Shown: piece after piece, positions 26,301-40,500 of the stretch
Position numbering within the stretch: the first letter of the stretch is position 1
How the letters are laid out: each line of letters starts with the position of its first letter
Assembly: GCA_037013495.1 (NCBI GenBank)
Contig: CM072810.1
Span: 33,323,843-33,387,842, forward strand
DNA from: Hippophae tibetana
Taxonomy: Eukaryota > Streptophyta > Magnoliopsida > Rosales > Elaeagnaceae
Direction of reading: 5' to 3'
DNA length: 64,000 nt
Program-made: the position numbers and the translations under genes
Notes under the pieces: generated by a model
The model's input: the letters and a program-made list of their open reading frames with translations, nothing else
What the model was told of the DNA's origin: nothing
Database searches by the model: none

Positions 26301-28659
26301 AGAGGATGAAACTTGGAACAAATTCTAATCATGATCTTCAAACATTATCAACTACTGGTACAATTTGGGTGGACCTATAAGGAAAGGGCATTAGATTGAG
26401 AAATTCCTTACTAGCTTACCTTATCATTTTCAAGAAAAAGTTACCTTGCTTAAATACATGAAAAATCCTTGTGAACTTACTGTTAAATGAATCACTTGGA
26501 CAAGTATTCGAACTGCATCACTTGTATCCAATATGTCAGCCATCCACTTACGAGGACACAAAAAACTTGGCTTTATAGACATCAAGGATTGTGGTCTTAG
26601 CGAAGATCTTTTTTACACAGTTTTTAGGAATGATGACTCTAATACCAATGAAGAGAAATGGGATCTACTTTCCCAGAGAGTTACTAAATTTCTTAGATAG
26701 AATTAACCCTTTTTAGGGGTTTGAGAAAAAAATAATCATAGCTCCAAAATGATTATTTCAATGAATTTGGAGTTGTACTTCTTCCAAATAACATGAAATA
26801 ATTTGCAGACCTCACATATAGGTATTTGAGCTAAAAAATAAATCTAGAACTACGAAGTTGATTAAAAATTTTGAACTCTATATCCAGCAAGAGGATGAAA
26901 CTTGGAACAAATTCTAATCATGTTTTTCAAACATTATCAACTACTCGTACAATTTGGGTGGACCTATAAGGAAAGGGAAGTAGATTGAGAAATTCCTTAC
27001 TAGCTTACTTTATCTTTTTCAAGCAAAAGTTACCTTGCTTAAATACATGAAAAATCCTTGTGAACTTACTGTTAAATGAATCACTTGGGCAAGTATTCGA
27101 ACTGCATCACTTGTATCCAATATGTCAGCCATCCACTTACGAGGACACAAAGAACTTGGCTTTATAGACATCAAGGATTGTGGTCTTAGCGAAGATCTTT
27201 TTGACACAGTTTTTAGGAATGATGACTCTAATACCAATGAAGAGAAATGGGATCTACTTTCCCAGAGAGTTACTAAATTTCTTAGATAGAATTAACCCTT
27301 TTTAGGGGTTTGAGAAAAAAATAATCATAGCTCCAAAATGATTATTTCAATGAATTTGGAGTTGTACTTCTTCCAAATAACATGAAATAATTTGCAGACC
27401 ACACATATAGGTATTTGAGCTAAAAAATAAATCTAGAACTACGAAGTTGATTAAAAATTTTGAACTCTATATCCAGCAAGAGGATGAAACTTGGAACAAA
27501 TTCTAATCATGTTTTTCAAACATTATCAACTACTCGTACAATTTGGGTGGACCTATAAGGAAAGGGAAGTAGATTGAGAAATTCCTTACTAGCTTACTTT
27601 ATCTTTTTCAAGCAAAAGTTACCTTGCTTAAATACATGAAAAATCCTTGTGAACTTACAGTTAAATGAATCACTTGGGAAAGTATTCGAACTGCATCACT
27701 TGTATCCAATATGCCAGCCATCCACTTATGAGGACACAAAGAACTTGGCTTTATACACATCAAGGATAGTGGTCTTAGCCAAGATCTTTTTGACACAGTT
27801 TTTAGGAATGATGACTCTAATACCAATGAATAGAAATGGGATCTACTTTCCTAGAGATTTACTAAATTTCTTAGATAGAATTATCCCTTTTTTAGGGGTT
27901 TTAGAAAAAAATAATCCGAGCTCTAAAATGATTATTTCATGAATTTAGAGTTGTACTTCTTCCAAACAACATGAAATATTTTGCAGACCACCCATATAGG
28001 TATTTGAGCTAAAAAATAAATCTAGAACTACGAAGTTGACCAAAAAATTTGAACTCTATATCCAGCAAGAGGATGAAACTTGGAACAAATTCTAATCATG
28101 TTCTTCAAACATTATCAACTACTGGTACAATTTGGGTGGACCTATAAGGAAAGGGCATTAGATTGAGAAATTCCTTACTAGCTTACCTTATCATTTTCAA
28201 GAAAAAGTTACCTTGCTTAAATACATGAAAAATCCTTGTGAACTTACTGTTAAATGAATCACTTGGACAAGTATTCGAACTGCATCACTTGTATCCAATA
28301 TGTCAGCCATCCACTTACGAGGACACAAAGAACTTGGCTTTATAGACATCAAGGATTGTGGTCTTAGCGAAGATCTTTTTTACACAGTTTTTAGGAATGA
28401 TGACTCTAATACCAATGAAGAGAAATGGGATCTACTTTCCCAGAGAGTTACTAAATTTCTTAGATAGAATTAACCCTTTTTAGGGGTTTGAGAAAAAAAT
28501 AATCATAGCTCCAAAATGATTATTTCAATGAATTTGGAGTTGTACTTCTTCCAAATAACATGAAATAATTTGCAGACCTCACATATAGGTATTTGAGCTA
28601 AAAAATAAATCTAGAACTACGAAGTTGATTAAAAATTTTGAACTCTATATCCAGCAAGA
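23359..28659 (+). repeat. Higher-order repeat: b-b-c trimer (1767 bp), m41-m49
   Basis: Anchors are 23646 b, 24235 c, 24824 b, 25413 b, 26002 c, 26591 b, 27180 b, 27769 c and 28358 b. The three c copies at 24235, 26002 and 27769 are exactly 1767 bp apart. They share a one-base deletion (ATTTCATGAATTT for ATTTCAATGAATTT) not seen in the other c copies. Most b copies here carry GATTGTGG and GGGGTTTGAGAAAAAAATAATC. Spacing is an unusually constant 589 bp and copy-to-copy differences are few, so this is one of the most recently homogenised stretches. Confidence 0.92.
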
Positions 28660-29249
28660 GGATGAAACTTGGAACAAATTCTAATCATGTTTTTCAAACA
28701 TTATCAACTACTCGTACAATTTGGGTGGACCTATAAGGAAAGGGAAGTAGATTGAGAAATTCCTTACTAGCTTACTTTATCTTTTTCAAGCAAAAGTTAC
28801 CTTGCTTAAATACATGAAAAATCCTTGTGAACTTACTGTTAAATGAATCACTTGGGAAAGTATTCGAACTGCATCACTTGTATCCAATATGTCAGCCATC
28901 CACTTATGAGGACACAAAGAACTTGGCTTTATACACATCAAGGATAGTGGTCTTAGCCAAGATCTTTTTGACACAGTTTTTAGGAATGATGACTCTAATA
29001 CCAATGAATAGAAATGGGATCTACTTTCCTAGAGATTTACTAAATTTCTTAGATAGAATTAGCCCTTTTTTAGGGGTTTTAGAAAAAAATAATCCGAGCT
29101 CTAAAATGATTATTTCAATGAATTTAGAGTTGTACTTCTTCCAAACAACATGAAATATTTTGCAGACCACCCATATAGGTATTTGAGCTAAAAAATAAAT
29201 CTAGAACTACGAAGTTGACCAAAAAATTTGAACTCTATATCCAGCAAGA
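28660..29249 (+). repeat. Reference monomer m50, subtype c (590 bp)
   Basis: The tag TTATGAGGACACAAAG differs from b by a C-to-T change at a CpG. Most c copies read AGCCAAGATC after the anchor instead of AGCGAAGATC. Copies in the 23-35 kb block also carry TTATACACATC. A separate lineage reads AAAGATCTTGG in place of AAAGAACTTGG (m19, m62, m84, m89, m94, m95, m101). Subtype c usually carries AATGAATAGAAATGGG and the CCCTTTTTTAGGGG form of the dyad. Confidence 0.9.
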
Positions 29250-31017
29250 GGATGAAACTTGGAACAAATTCTAATCATGTTCTTCAAACATTATCAACTA
29301 CTGGTACAATTTGGGTGGACCTATAAGGAAAGGGCATTAGATTGAGAAATTCCTTACTAGCTTACCTTATCATTTTCAAGAAAAAGTTACCTTGCTTAAA
29401 TACATGAAAAATCCTTGTGAACTTACTGTTAAATGAATCACTTGGGCAAGTCTTCGAACTGCATCACTTGTATCCAATATGTCAGCCATCCACTTACGAG
29501 GACACAAAGAACTTGGCTTTATAGACATCAAGGATTGTGGTCTTAGCGAAGATCTTTTTGACACAGTTTTTAGGAATGATGACTCTAATACCAATGAAGA
29601 GAAATGGGATCTACTTTCCCAGAGAGTTACTAAATTTCTTAGATAGAATTAACCCTTTTTAGGGGTTTGAGAAAAAAATAATCATAGCTCCAAAATGATT
29701 ATTTCAATGAATTTGGAGTTGTACTTCTTCCAAATAACATGAAATAATTTGCAGACCACACATATAGGTATTTGAGCTAAAAAATAAATCTAGAACTACG
29801 AAGTTGATTAAAAATTTTGAACTCTATATCCAGCAAGAGGATGAAACTTGGAACAAATTCTAATCATGTTTTTCAAACATTATCAACTACTCGTACAATT
29901 TGGGTGGACCTATAAGGAAAGGGAAGTAGATTGAGAAATTCCTTACTAGCTTACTTTATCTTTTTCAAGCAAAAGTTACCTTGCTTAAATACATGAAAAA
30001 TCCTTGTGAACTTACAGTTAAATGAATCACTTGGGAAAGTATTCGAACTGCATCACTTGTATCCAATATGCCAGCCATCCACTTATGAGGACACAAAGAA
30101 CTTGGCTTTATACACATCAAGGATAGTGGTCTTAGCCAAGATTTTTTTGACACAGTTTTTAGGAATGATGACTCTAATACCAATGAATAGAAATGGGATC
30201 TACTTTCCTAGAGATTTACTAAATTTCTTAGATAGAATTAGCCCTTTTTTAGGGGTTTTAGAAAAAAATAATCCGAGCTCTAAAATGATTATTTCAATGA
30301 ATTTAGAGTTGTACTTCTTCCAAACAACATGAAATATTTTGCAGACCACCCATATAGGTATTTGAGCTAAAAAATAAATCTAGAACTACGAAGTTGACCA
30401 AAAAATTTGAACTCTATATCCAGCAAGAGGATGAAACTTGGAACAAATTCTAATCATGTTCTTCAAACATTATCAACTACTGGAACAATTTGGGTGGACC
30501 TATAAGGAAAGGGCATTAGATTGAGAAATTCCTTACTAGCTTACCTTATCATTTTCAAGAAAAAGTTACCTTGCTTAAATACATGAAAAATCCTTGTGAA
30601 CTTACTGTTAAATGAATCACTTGGACAAGTATTCGAACTGCATCACTTGTATCCAATATGTCAGCCATCCACTTACGAGGACACAAAGAACTTGGCTTTA
30701 TAGACATCAACGATTTTGGTCTTAGCGAAGATCTTTTTGACACAGTTTTTAGGAATGATGACTCTAATACCAATGAAGAGAAATGGGATCTACTTTCCCA
30801 GAGAGTTACTAAATTTCTTAGATAGAATTAACCCTTTTTAGGGGTTTGAGAAAAAAATAATCATAGCTCCAAAATGATTATTTCAATGAATTTGGAGTTG
30901 TACTTCTTCCAAATAACATGAAATAATTTGCAGACCTCACATATAGGTATTTGAGCTAAAAAATAAATCTAGAACTACGAAGTTGATTAAAAATTTTGAA
31001 CTCTATATCCAGCAAGA
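28660..31017 (+). repeat. Higher-order repeat: c-b dimer (1179 bp), m50-m53
   Basis: Anchors are 28947 c, 29537 b, 30126 c and 30716 b. The strict c-b alternation at 1179 bp replaces the trimer to its left and runs on into m54-m56. The c copies here have the full ATTTCAATGAATTT, one base longer than in the trimer block. Marks shared with neighbouring blocks include ATGTTCTTCAAAC and CTACTGGTACAATTTG, the latter reading CTACTGGAACAATTTG before m53. Confidence 0.9.
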
Positions 31018-31279
31018 GGATGAAACTTGGAACAAATTCTAATCATGTTTTTCAAACATTATCAACTACTCGTACAATTTGGGTGGACCTATAAGGAAAG
31101 GGAAGTAGATTGAGAAATTCCTTACTAGCTTACTTTATCTTTTTCAAGCAAAAGTTACCTTGCTTAAATACATGAAAAATCCTTGTGAACTTACTGTTAA
31201 ATGAATCACTTGGGAAAGTATTCGAACTGCATCACTTGTATCCAATATGTCAGCCATCCACTTATGAGGACACAAAGAA

Positions 31280-34200
31280 CTTGGCTTTATAGACATCAAG
31301 GATAGTGGTCTTAGCCAAGATCTTTTTGACACACTTTTTAGGAATGATGACTCTAATACCAATGAATAGAAATGGGATCTACTTTCCTAGAGATTTACTA
31401 AATTTCTTAGATAGAATTAGCCCTTTTTTAGGGGTTTTAGAAAAAAATAATCCGAGCTCTAAAATGATTATTTCAATGAATTTAGAGTTGTACATCTTCC
31501 AAACAACATGAAATATTTTGCAGACCACCCATATAGGTATTTGAGCTAAAAAATAAATCTAGAACTACGAGGTTGACCAAAAAATTTGAACTCTATATCC
31601 AGCAAGAGGATGAAACTTGGAACAAATTCTAATCATGTTCTTCAAACATTATCAACTACTGGTACAATTTGGGTGGACCTATAAGGAAAGGGCATTAGAT
31701 TGAGAAATTCCTTACTAGCTTACCTTATCATTTTCAAGAAAAAGTTACCTTGCTTAAATACATGAAAAATCCTTGTGAACTTACTGTTAAATGAATCACT
31801 TGGGCAAGTATTCGAACTGCATCACTTGTATCCAATATGTCAGCCATCCACTTACGAGGACACAAAGAACTTGGCTTTATAGACATCAAGGATTGTGGTC
31901 TTAGCGAAGATCTTTTTGACACAGTTTTTAGGAATGATGACTCTAATACCAATGAAGAGAAATGGGATCTACTTTCCCAGAGAGTTACTAAATTTCTTAG
32001 ATAGAATTAACCCTTTTTAGGGGTTTGAGAAAAAAATAATCATAGCTCCAAAATGATTATTTCAATGAATTTGGAGTTGTACTTCTTCTAAATAACATGA
32101 AATAATTTGCAGACCACACATATAGGTATTTGAGCTAAAAAATAAATCTAGAACTACGAAGTTGATTAAAAATTTTGAACTCTATATCCAGCAAGAGGAT
32201 GAAACTTGGAACAAATTCTAATCATGTTTTTCAAACATTATCAACTACTCGTACAAATTGGGTGGACCTATAAGGAAAGGGAAGTAGATTGAGAAATTCC
32301 TTACTAGCTTACTTTATCTTTTTCAAGCAAAAGTTACCTTGCTTAAATACATGAAAAATCCTTGTGAACTTACTGTTAAATGAATCACTTGGGAAAGTAT
32401 TCGAACTGCATCACTTGTATCCAATATGCCAGCCATCCACTTATGAGGACACAAAGAACTTGGCTTTATACACATCAAGGATAGTGGTCTTAGCCAAGAT
32501 CTTTTTGACACAGTTTTTAGGAATGATGACTCTAATACCAATGAATAGAAATGGGATCTACTTTCCTAGAGATTTACTAAATTTCTTAGATAGAATTAGC
32601 CCTTTTTTAGGGGTTTTAGAAAAAAATAATCCGAGCTCTAAAATGATTATTTCAATGAATTTAGAGTTGTACTTCTTCCAAACAACATGAAATAATTTGC
32701 AGACCACCCATATAGGTATTTGAGCTAAAAAATAAATCTAGAACTACGAAGTTGACCAAAAAATTTGAACTCTATATCCAGCAAGAGGATGAAACTTGGA
32801 ACAAATTCTAATCATGTTCTTCAAACATTATCAACTACTCGTACAATTTGGGTGGACCTATCCGGAAAGGGAAAGAGATTGAGAAATTCCTTACTACCTT
32901 ACCTTATCATTTTCAAGCAAAAGTTACCTTGCTTAAATACATAAAAATTCCTTGTGAACTTACTGTTAAATGAATCACTTGGGCAAGTATTCGAACTGCA
33001 TCACTTGTATCCAATATGTCAGCCATCCACTAACGAGGACGGAAAGAACTTGGCTTTATAGACATCAAGGATAGTGGTCTTAGCCAAGATCTTTTTGACA
33101 CACTTTTTAGGAATGATGACTCTAATACCAATGAATAGAAATGGGATCTACTTCCCTAGAGATTTACTAAATTTCTTAGATAGAATTAGCCCTTTTTTAG
33201 GGGTTTTAGAAAAAAATAATCCGAGCTCTAAAATGATTATTTCAATGAATTTAGAGTTGTACATCTTCCAAACAACATGAAATATTTTGCAGACCACCCA
33301 TATAGGTATTTGAGCTAAAAAATAAATCTAGAACTACGAGGTTGACCAAAAAATTTGAACTCTATATCCAGCAAGAGGATGAAACTTGGAACAAATTCTA
33401 ATCATGTTCTTCAAACATTATCAACTACTGGTACAATTTGGGTGGACCTATAAGGAAAGGGCATTAGATTGAGAAATTCCTTACTAGGTTACCTTATCAT
33501 TTTCAAGAAAAAGTTACCTTGCTTAAATACATGAAAAATCCTTGTGAACTTACTGTTAAATGAATCACTTGGGCAAGTATTCGAACTGCATCACTTGTAT
33601 CCAATATGTCAGCCATCCACTTACGAGGACACAAAGAACTTGGCTTTATAGACATCAAGGATTGTGGTCTTAGCGAAGATCTTTTTGACACAGTTTTTAG
33701 GAATGATGACTCTAATACCAATGAAGAGAAATGGGATCTACTTTCCCAGAGAGTTACTAAATTTCTTAGATAGAATTAACCCTTTTTAGGGGTTTGAGAA
33801 AAAAATAATCATAGCTCCAAAATGATTATTTCAATGAATTTGGAGTTGTACTTCTTCTAAATAACATGAAATAATTTGCAGACCACACATATAGGTATTT
33901 GAGCTAAAAAATAAATCTAGAACTACGAAGTTGATTAAAAATTTTGAACTCTATATCCAGCAAGAGGATGAAACTTGGAACAAATTCTAATCATGTTTTT
34001 CAAACATTATCAACTACTCGTACAAATTGGGTGGACCTATAAGGAAAGGGAAGTAGATTGAGAAATTCCTTACTAGCTTACTTTATCTTTTTCAAGCAAA
34101 AGTTACCTTGCTTAAATACATGAAAAATCCTTGTGAACTTACTGTTAAATGAATCACTTGGGAAAGTATTCGAACTGCATCACTTGTATCCAATATGCCA

Positions 34201-34817
34201 GCCATCCACTTATGAGGACACAAAGAACTTGGCTTTATACACATCAAGGATAGTGGTCTTAGCCAAGATCTTTTTGACACAGTTTTTAGGAATGATGACT
34301 CTAATACCAATGAATAGAAATGGGATCTACTTTCCTAGAGATTTACTAAATTTCTTAGATAGAATTAGCCCTTTTTTAGGGGTTTTAGAAAAAAATAATC
34401 CGAGCTCTAAAATGATTATTTCAATGAATTGAGAGTTGTACTTCTTCCAAACAACATGAAATATTTTGCAGACCACCCATATAGGTATTTGAGCTAAAAA
34501 ATAAATCTAGAACTACGAAGTTGACCAAAAAATTTGAACTCTATATCCAGCAAGAGGATGAAACTTGGAACAAATTCTAATCATGTTCTTCAAACATTAT
34601 CAACTACTCGTACAATTTGGGTGGACCTATCTGGAAAGGGAAAGAGATTGAGAAATTCCTTACTACCTTACCTTATCATTTTCAAGCAAAAGTTACCTTG
34701 CTTAAATACATAAAAATTCCTTGTGAACTTACTGTTAAATGAATCACTTGGGCAAGTATTCGAACTGCATCACTTGTATCCAATATGTCAGCCATCCACT
34801 AACGAGGACGGAAAGAA
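31280..34817 (+). repeat. Recent three-monomer tandem duplication (1769 bp x2)
   Basis: The stretch from about 31280 to 33048 is repeated from about 33049 to 34817, with corresponding anchors 1769 bp apart (31305/33074, 31895/33664, 32484/34253). Rare variants present in both copies are CACTTTTTAGGAATGATG, ACGAGGTTGACC, CTTCTTCTAAATAAC and TACAAATTGGGTGG. By eye I count about five single-base differences, for example CTTCCCTAGAG against CTTTCCTAGAG and TACTAGGTTACC against TACTAGCTTACC. That is roughly 99.7% identity. The join lies inside m57, which has a d tag before the anchor and c-like sequence after it. Confidence 0.88.
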
Positions 34818-35145
34818 CTTGGCTTTATAGACATCAAGGATAGTGGTCTTAGCGAAGATCTTTTTGACACAGTTTTTAGGAATGGTGACTCTAATACCAA
34901 TGAATAGAAATGGGATCTACTTTCCTAGAGATTTACTAAATTTCTTAGATAGAATTAGCCCTTTTTTAGGGGTTTTAGAAAAAAATAATCCGAGCTCTAA
35001 AATGATTATTTCAATGAATTTAGAGTTGTACATCTTCCAAACAACATGAAATATTTTGTAGACCACCCATATAGGTATTTGAGCTAAAAAATAAATCTAG
35101 AACTACGAAGTTGACCAAAAATTATGAACTCTATATCCAGCAAGA
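34556..35145 (+). repeat. Reference monomer m60, subtype d (590 bp)
   Basis: The tag TAACGAGGACGGAAAG is followed by T-type sequence with GGAATGGTGACTC (a G where most copies have A) and often GTACATCTTCC or GTACATCCTCC instead of GTACTTCTTCC. Subtype d copies with anchors 11849, 17152, 19511, 20101, 34843, 37791, 40742, 42512, 59588, 62536 and 63126 are recognisable. Some share GACACAGTTGTTAGG (17152, 19511, 20101, 59588, 62536, 63126), which links the 17-20 kb and 59-63 kb parts of the array. Subtype d is very often followed directly by e. Confidence 0.9.
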
Positions 35146-37503
35146 GGATGAAACTTGGAACAAATTCTAATCATGTTTTTCAAACATTATCAACTACTCG
35201 TACAATTTGGGGTGGACCTATCTGGAAATGGAAATAGATTGAGAAATTCCTTACTAGCTTACCTTATCATTTTCAAGCAAAAGTTACCTTGCTTAAATAC
35301 ATAAAAATTCCTTGCGAACTTATTGTTAAATGAATCACTTGGGCAAGTATTCAAACTGCATCACTTGTATCCAATATGTTAGCCATCCACTTTCGAGGTT
35401 GGAAAGAGCTTGGCTTTGTAGACATCAAGGATAGTGGTCTTAGCGAAGATCGTTTTCACACAATTGTTAGAAATGATGACTGTAATACCAATGAAGAGAA
35501 ATGGGATCTACTTTCCTAGAGAGTTACTAAATTTCTTAAATAGAATTAACCCTTTTTAGGGGTTTTATAAAAAAAATAATCCGAGCTCCAAAATGATTAT
35601 TTCAATGAATTTAGAGTTGTACTTCTTCCAAACAACATGAAATATTTTGCATACCACTCATATAGGTATTTGAGCTAAAAAAAAATCTAGAACTACGAAG
35701 TTGACCAAAAATTTTGAACTCTATATCAAGCAAAAGGATGAAACTTGGAACAAATTCTAATCTTGTTTTTCAAACACTATCAACTACTCGTACAATTTGG
35801 GTGGACCTATATGGAAAGGGAAATAGATTGAGAAATTCCTTACTAGCTTACCTTATCATTTTCAAGCAAAAGTTACCTTGCTTAAATACATGAAAAATCC
35901 TTGTGAACTTACTGTTAAATGAATCACTTGGGCAAGTATTCGAACTACATCACTTGTATCCAATATGTCAGCCATCCACTTATGAGGACACAAAGATCTT
36001 GGCTTTATAGACATCAAGGATAGTGGTCTTAGCCAAGATCTTTTTGACACAGTTTTTAGGAATGATGACTCTAATACCAATGAATAGAAATGGGATCTAC
36101 TTTCCCAGAGATTTAATAAATTTCTTAGATAGAATTAGCCCTTTTTAGGGGTTTTAGAAAAAAATAATCCGAGCCCTAAAATGATTATTTCAATGAATTT
36201 AGAGTTGTACATCTTCCAAACAACATGAAATATTTTGCAGACCACCCATATAGGTATTTGAGCTAAAAAATAAATCTAGAACTACGAAGTTGACCAAAAA
36301 TTATGAACTCTATATCCAGCAATAGGATGAAACTTGGAACAAATTCTAATCATGTTTTTCAAACATTATCAACTACTCGTACAATTTGGGGTGGACCTAT
36401 CTGGAAAGGGAAATAGATTGAGAAATTCCTTACTAGCTTACCTTATCATTTTCAAGCAAAAGTTACCTTGCTTAAATACATAAAAATTCCTTGCGAACTT
36501 ATTGTTAAATGAATGACTTGGGCAAGTATTCGAACTGCATCACTTGTATCCAATATGTCAGCCATCCACTTACGAGGACACAAAGAACTTGGCTTTATAG
36601 ACATCAAGGATAGTGGTCTTAGCGAAGATCTTTTTGACACAGTTTTTAGGAATGATGACTCTAATACCAATGAAGAGAAATGGGATCTACTTTCCCAGAG
36701 AGTTACTAAATTTCTTAGATAGAATTAACCCTTTTTTGGGGTTTTAGAAAAAAATAATCCGATCTCCAAAATGATTATTTCAATGAATTTAGAGTTGTAC
36801 TTCTTCCAAATAACATGAAATAATTTGCAGACCACACATATAGGTATTTGAGCTAAAAAATAAATCTAGAACTACGAAGTTGATTAAAAATTTTGAACTC
36901 TATATCCAGCAAGAGGATGAAACTTGGAACAAATTCTAATCATGTTTTTCAAACATTATCAACTACTCGTACAATTTGGCTGGACCTATAAGGAAAGGGC
37001 ATTAGATTGAGAAATTCCTTACTAGCTTACCTTATCATTTTCAAGAAAAAGTTACCTTGCTTAAATACATGAAAAATCTTTGTGAACTTACTGTTAAATG
37101 AATCACTTGGGCAAGTATTCGAACTGCATCACTTGTATCCAATATGTCAGCCATCCACTTACGAGGACACAAAGAACTTGGCTTTATAGACATCAAGGAT
37201 TGTGGTCTTAGCGAATATCTTTTTGACACAGTTTTTAGGAATGATGACTCTAATACCAATGAAGAGAAATGGGATCTACTTTCCCAGAGAGTTACTACAT
37301 TTCTTAGATAGAATTAACCCTTTTTAGGGGTTTTAGAAAAAAATAATCATAGCTCCAAAATGATTATTTCAATGAATTTGGAGTTGTACTTCTTCCAAAT
37401 AACATGAAATAATTTGCTGACCACACATATAGGTATTTGAGCTAAAAAATAAATCTAGAACTACGAAGTTGATTAAAAATTTTGAACTCTATATCCAGCA
37501 AGA
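35146..37503 (+). repeat. Irregular array segment m61-m64: e, c, b, b
   Basis: Anchors are 35434 e, 36023 c (AAAGATCTTGG lineage), 36613 b and 37202 b (GATTGTGG form, with GCGAATATC). There is no repeated higher-order unit. It separates the homogenised b/c block from the d-e block. A run reading AAAAAAAAATCTAG near 35690, where related e copies have AAAAAAGAAATCTAG, shows a small deletion in the A-rich tract. Confidence 0.85.
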
Positions 37504-40500
37504 GGATGAAACTTGGAACAAATTCTAATCATGTTTTTCAAACATTATCAACTACTCGTACAATTTGGGTGGACCTATCTGGAAAGGGAAAGAGATTGAG
37601 AAATTCCTTACTAGCTTACCTTATCATTTTCAAGCAAAAGTTACCTTGCTTAAATACATAAAAGTTTCTTGTGAACTTACTGTTAAATGAATCACTTGGG
37701 CAAGTATTCGAACTACATCACTTGTATCCAATATGTCAGCCATCCACTAACGAGGACGGAAAGAACTTGGCTTTATAGACATCAAGGATAGTGGTCTTAG
37801 CGAAGATCTTTTTGACACAGTTTTTAGGAATGGTGACTCTAATACCAATGAATAGTAATGGGATCTACTTTCCTAGAGATTTACTAAATTTCTTAGATAG
37901 AATTAGCCCTTTTTTAGGGGTTTTAGAAAAAAATAATCCGAGCTCTAAAATGATTATTTCAATGAATTTAGAGTTGTACATCTTCCAAACAACATGAAAT
38001 ATTTTGCAGACCACCCATATAGGTATTTGAGCTAAAAAATAAATCTAGAACTACGAAGTTGACCAAAAATTATGAACTCTATATCCAGCAAGAGGATGAA
38101 ACTTGGAACAAATTCTAATCATGTTTTTCAAACATTATCAACTACTCGTACAATTTGGGGTGGACCTATCTGGAAAGGGAAATAGATTGAGAAATTCCTT
38201 ACTAGCTTACCTTATCATTTTCAAGCAAAAGTTACCTTGCTTAAATACATAAAAATTCCTTGCGAACTTATTGTTAAATGAATCACTTGGGCAAGTATTC
38301 AAACTGCATCACTTGTATCCAATATGTTAGCCATCCACTTTTGAGGTTGGAAAGAGCTTGGCTTTGTAGACATCAAGGATAGTGGTCTTAGCGAAGATCG
38401 TTTTCACACAATTGTTAGAAATGATGACTGTAATACCAATGAAGAGAAATGGGATCTACTTTCCTAGAGAGTTACTAAATTTCTTAAATAGAATTAACCC
38501 TTTTTAGGGGTTTTATAAAAAAAATAATCCGAGCTCCAAAATGATTATTTCAATGAATTTAGAGTTGTACTTCTTCCAAACAACATGAAATATTTTGCAG
38601 ACCACCCATATAGGTATTTGAGCTAAAAAATAAATCTAGAACTACGAAGTTGACCAAAACATTTGAACTCTATATCCAGCAAGAGGATGAAACTTGGAAC
38701 AAATTCTAATCATGTTTTTCAAACATTATCAACTACTCGTACAATTTGGGTGGACCTATCTGGAAAGGGAAAGAGTTTGAGAAATTCCTTACTAGCTTAC
38801 TTTATCATTTTCAAGCAAAAGTTACCTTGCTTAAATACATAAAAATCCTTGTGAACTTACTGTTAAATGAATCACTTGGGCAAGTATTCGAACTGCATCA
38901 CTTGTATCCAATATGTCAGCCATCCACTCACGAGGACGGAAAGAACTTGGCTTTATAGACATCAAGGATAGTGGTCTTAGCGAAGATCTTTTTGACACAT
39001 TTTTTAGGAATGGTGACTCTAATACCAATGAATAGTAATGGGATCTACTTTCCTAGAGATTTACTAAATTTCTTAGATAGAATTAGCCCTTTTTTAGGGG
39101 TTTTAGAAAAAAATAATCCGAGCTCTAAAATGATTATTTCAATGAATTTAGAGTTGTACATCTTCCAAACAACATGAAATATTTTGCAGACCACCCATAT
39201 AGGTATTTGAGCTAAAAAATAAATCTAGAACTACGAAGTTGACCAAAAATTATGAACTCTATATCCAGCAATAGGATGAAACTTGGAACAAATTCTAATC
39301 ATGTTTTTCAAACATTATCAACTACTCGTACAATTTGGGGTGGACCTATCTGGAAAGGGAAATAGATTGAGAAATTCCTTACTAGCTTACCTTATCATTT
39401 TCAAGCAAAAGTTACCTTGCTTAAATACATAAAAATTCCTTGCGAACTTATTGTTAAATGAATCACTTGGGCAAGTATTCAAACTGCATCACTTGTATCC
39501 AATATGTTAGCCATCCACTTTTGAGGTTGGAAAGAGCTTGGCTTTGTAGACATCAAGGATAGTGGTCTTAGCGAAGATCGTTTTCACACAATTGTTAGAA
39601 ATGATGACTGTAATACCAATGAAGAGAAATGGGATCTACTTTCCTAGAGAGTTACTAAATTTCTTAAATAGAATTAACCCTTTTTAGGGGTTTTATAAAA
39701 AAAATAATCCGAGCTCCAAAATGATTATTTCAATGAATTTAGAGTTGTACTTCTTCCAAACAACATGAAATATTTTGCAGACCACCCATATAGGTATTGG
39801 AGCTAAAAAATAAATCTAGAACTACGAAGTTGACCAAAAAATTTGAACTCTATATCCAGCAAGAGGATGAAACTTGGAACAAATTCTAATCATGTTTTTC
39901 AAACATTATCAACTACTCGTACAATTTGGGTGGACCTATAAGGAAAGGGAAGTAGATTGAGAAATTCCTTACTAGCTTACTTTATCTTTTTCAAGCAAAA
40001 GTTACCTTGCTTAAATACATGAAAAATCCTTGTGAACTTACTGTTAAATGAATCACTTGGGCAAGTATTCGAACTGCATCACTTGTATCCAATATGTCAG
40101 CCATCCACTTATGAGGACACAAAGAACTTGGCTTTATAGACATCAAGGATAGTGGTCTTAGCCAAGATCTTTTTGACACAGTTTTTAGGAATGATGACTC
40201 TAATACCAATGAATAGAAATGGGATCTACTTTCCTAGAGATTTACTAAATTTCTTAGATAGAATTAGCCCTTTTTTAGGGGTTTTAGAAAAAAATAATCC
40301 GAGCTCTAAAATGATTATTTCAATGAATTTAGAGTTGTAGTTCTTCCAAACAACATGAAATATTTTGCAGACCACCCATATAGGTATTTGAGCTAAAAAA
40401 TAAATCTAGAACTACGAAGTTGACCAAAAAATTTGAACTCTATATCCAGCAAGAGGATGAAACTTGGAACAAATTCTAATCATGTTTTTCAAACATTATC

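Larger units (their letters stand above)
31018..35145 (+). repeat. c-b-c-d units with a 1769 bp duplication, m54-m60
   Basis: Anchors are 31305 c, 31895 b, 32484 c, 33074 (d tag, c-like after the anchor), 33664 b, 34253 c and 34843 d. m54 through the first half of m57 is repeated as m57 through the first half of m60. Rare marks are found at the same relative place in both copies: GACACACTTTTTAGG, CTACGAGGTTGACC, CTTCTTCTAAATAAC and CGTACAAATTGGG. The duplication itself is listed separately. Confidence 0.9.
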
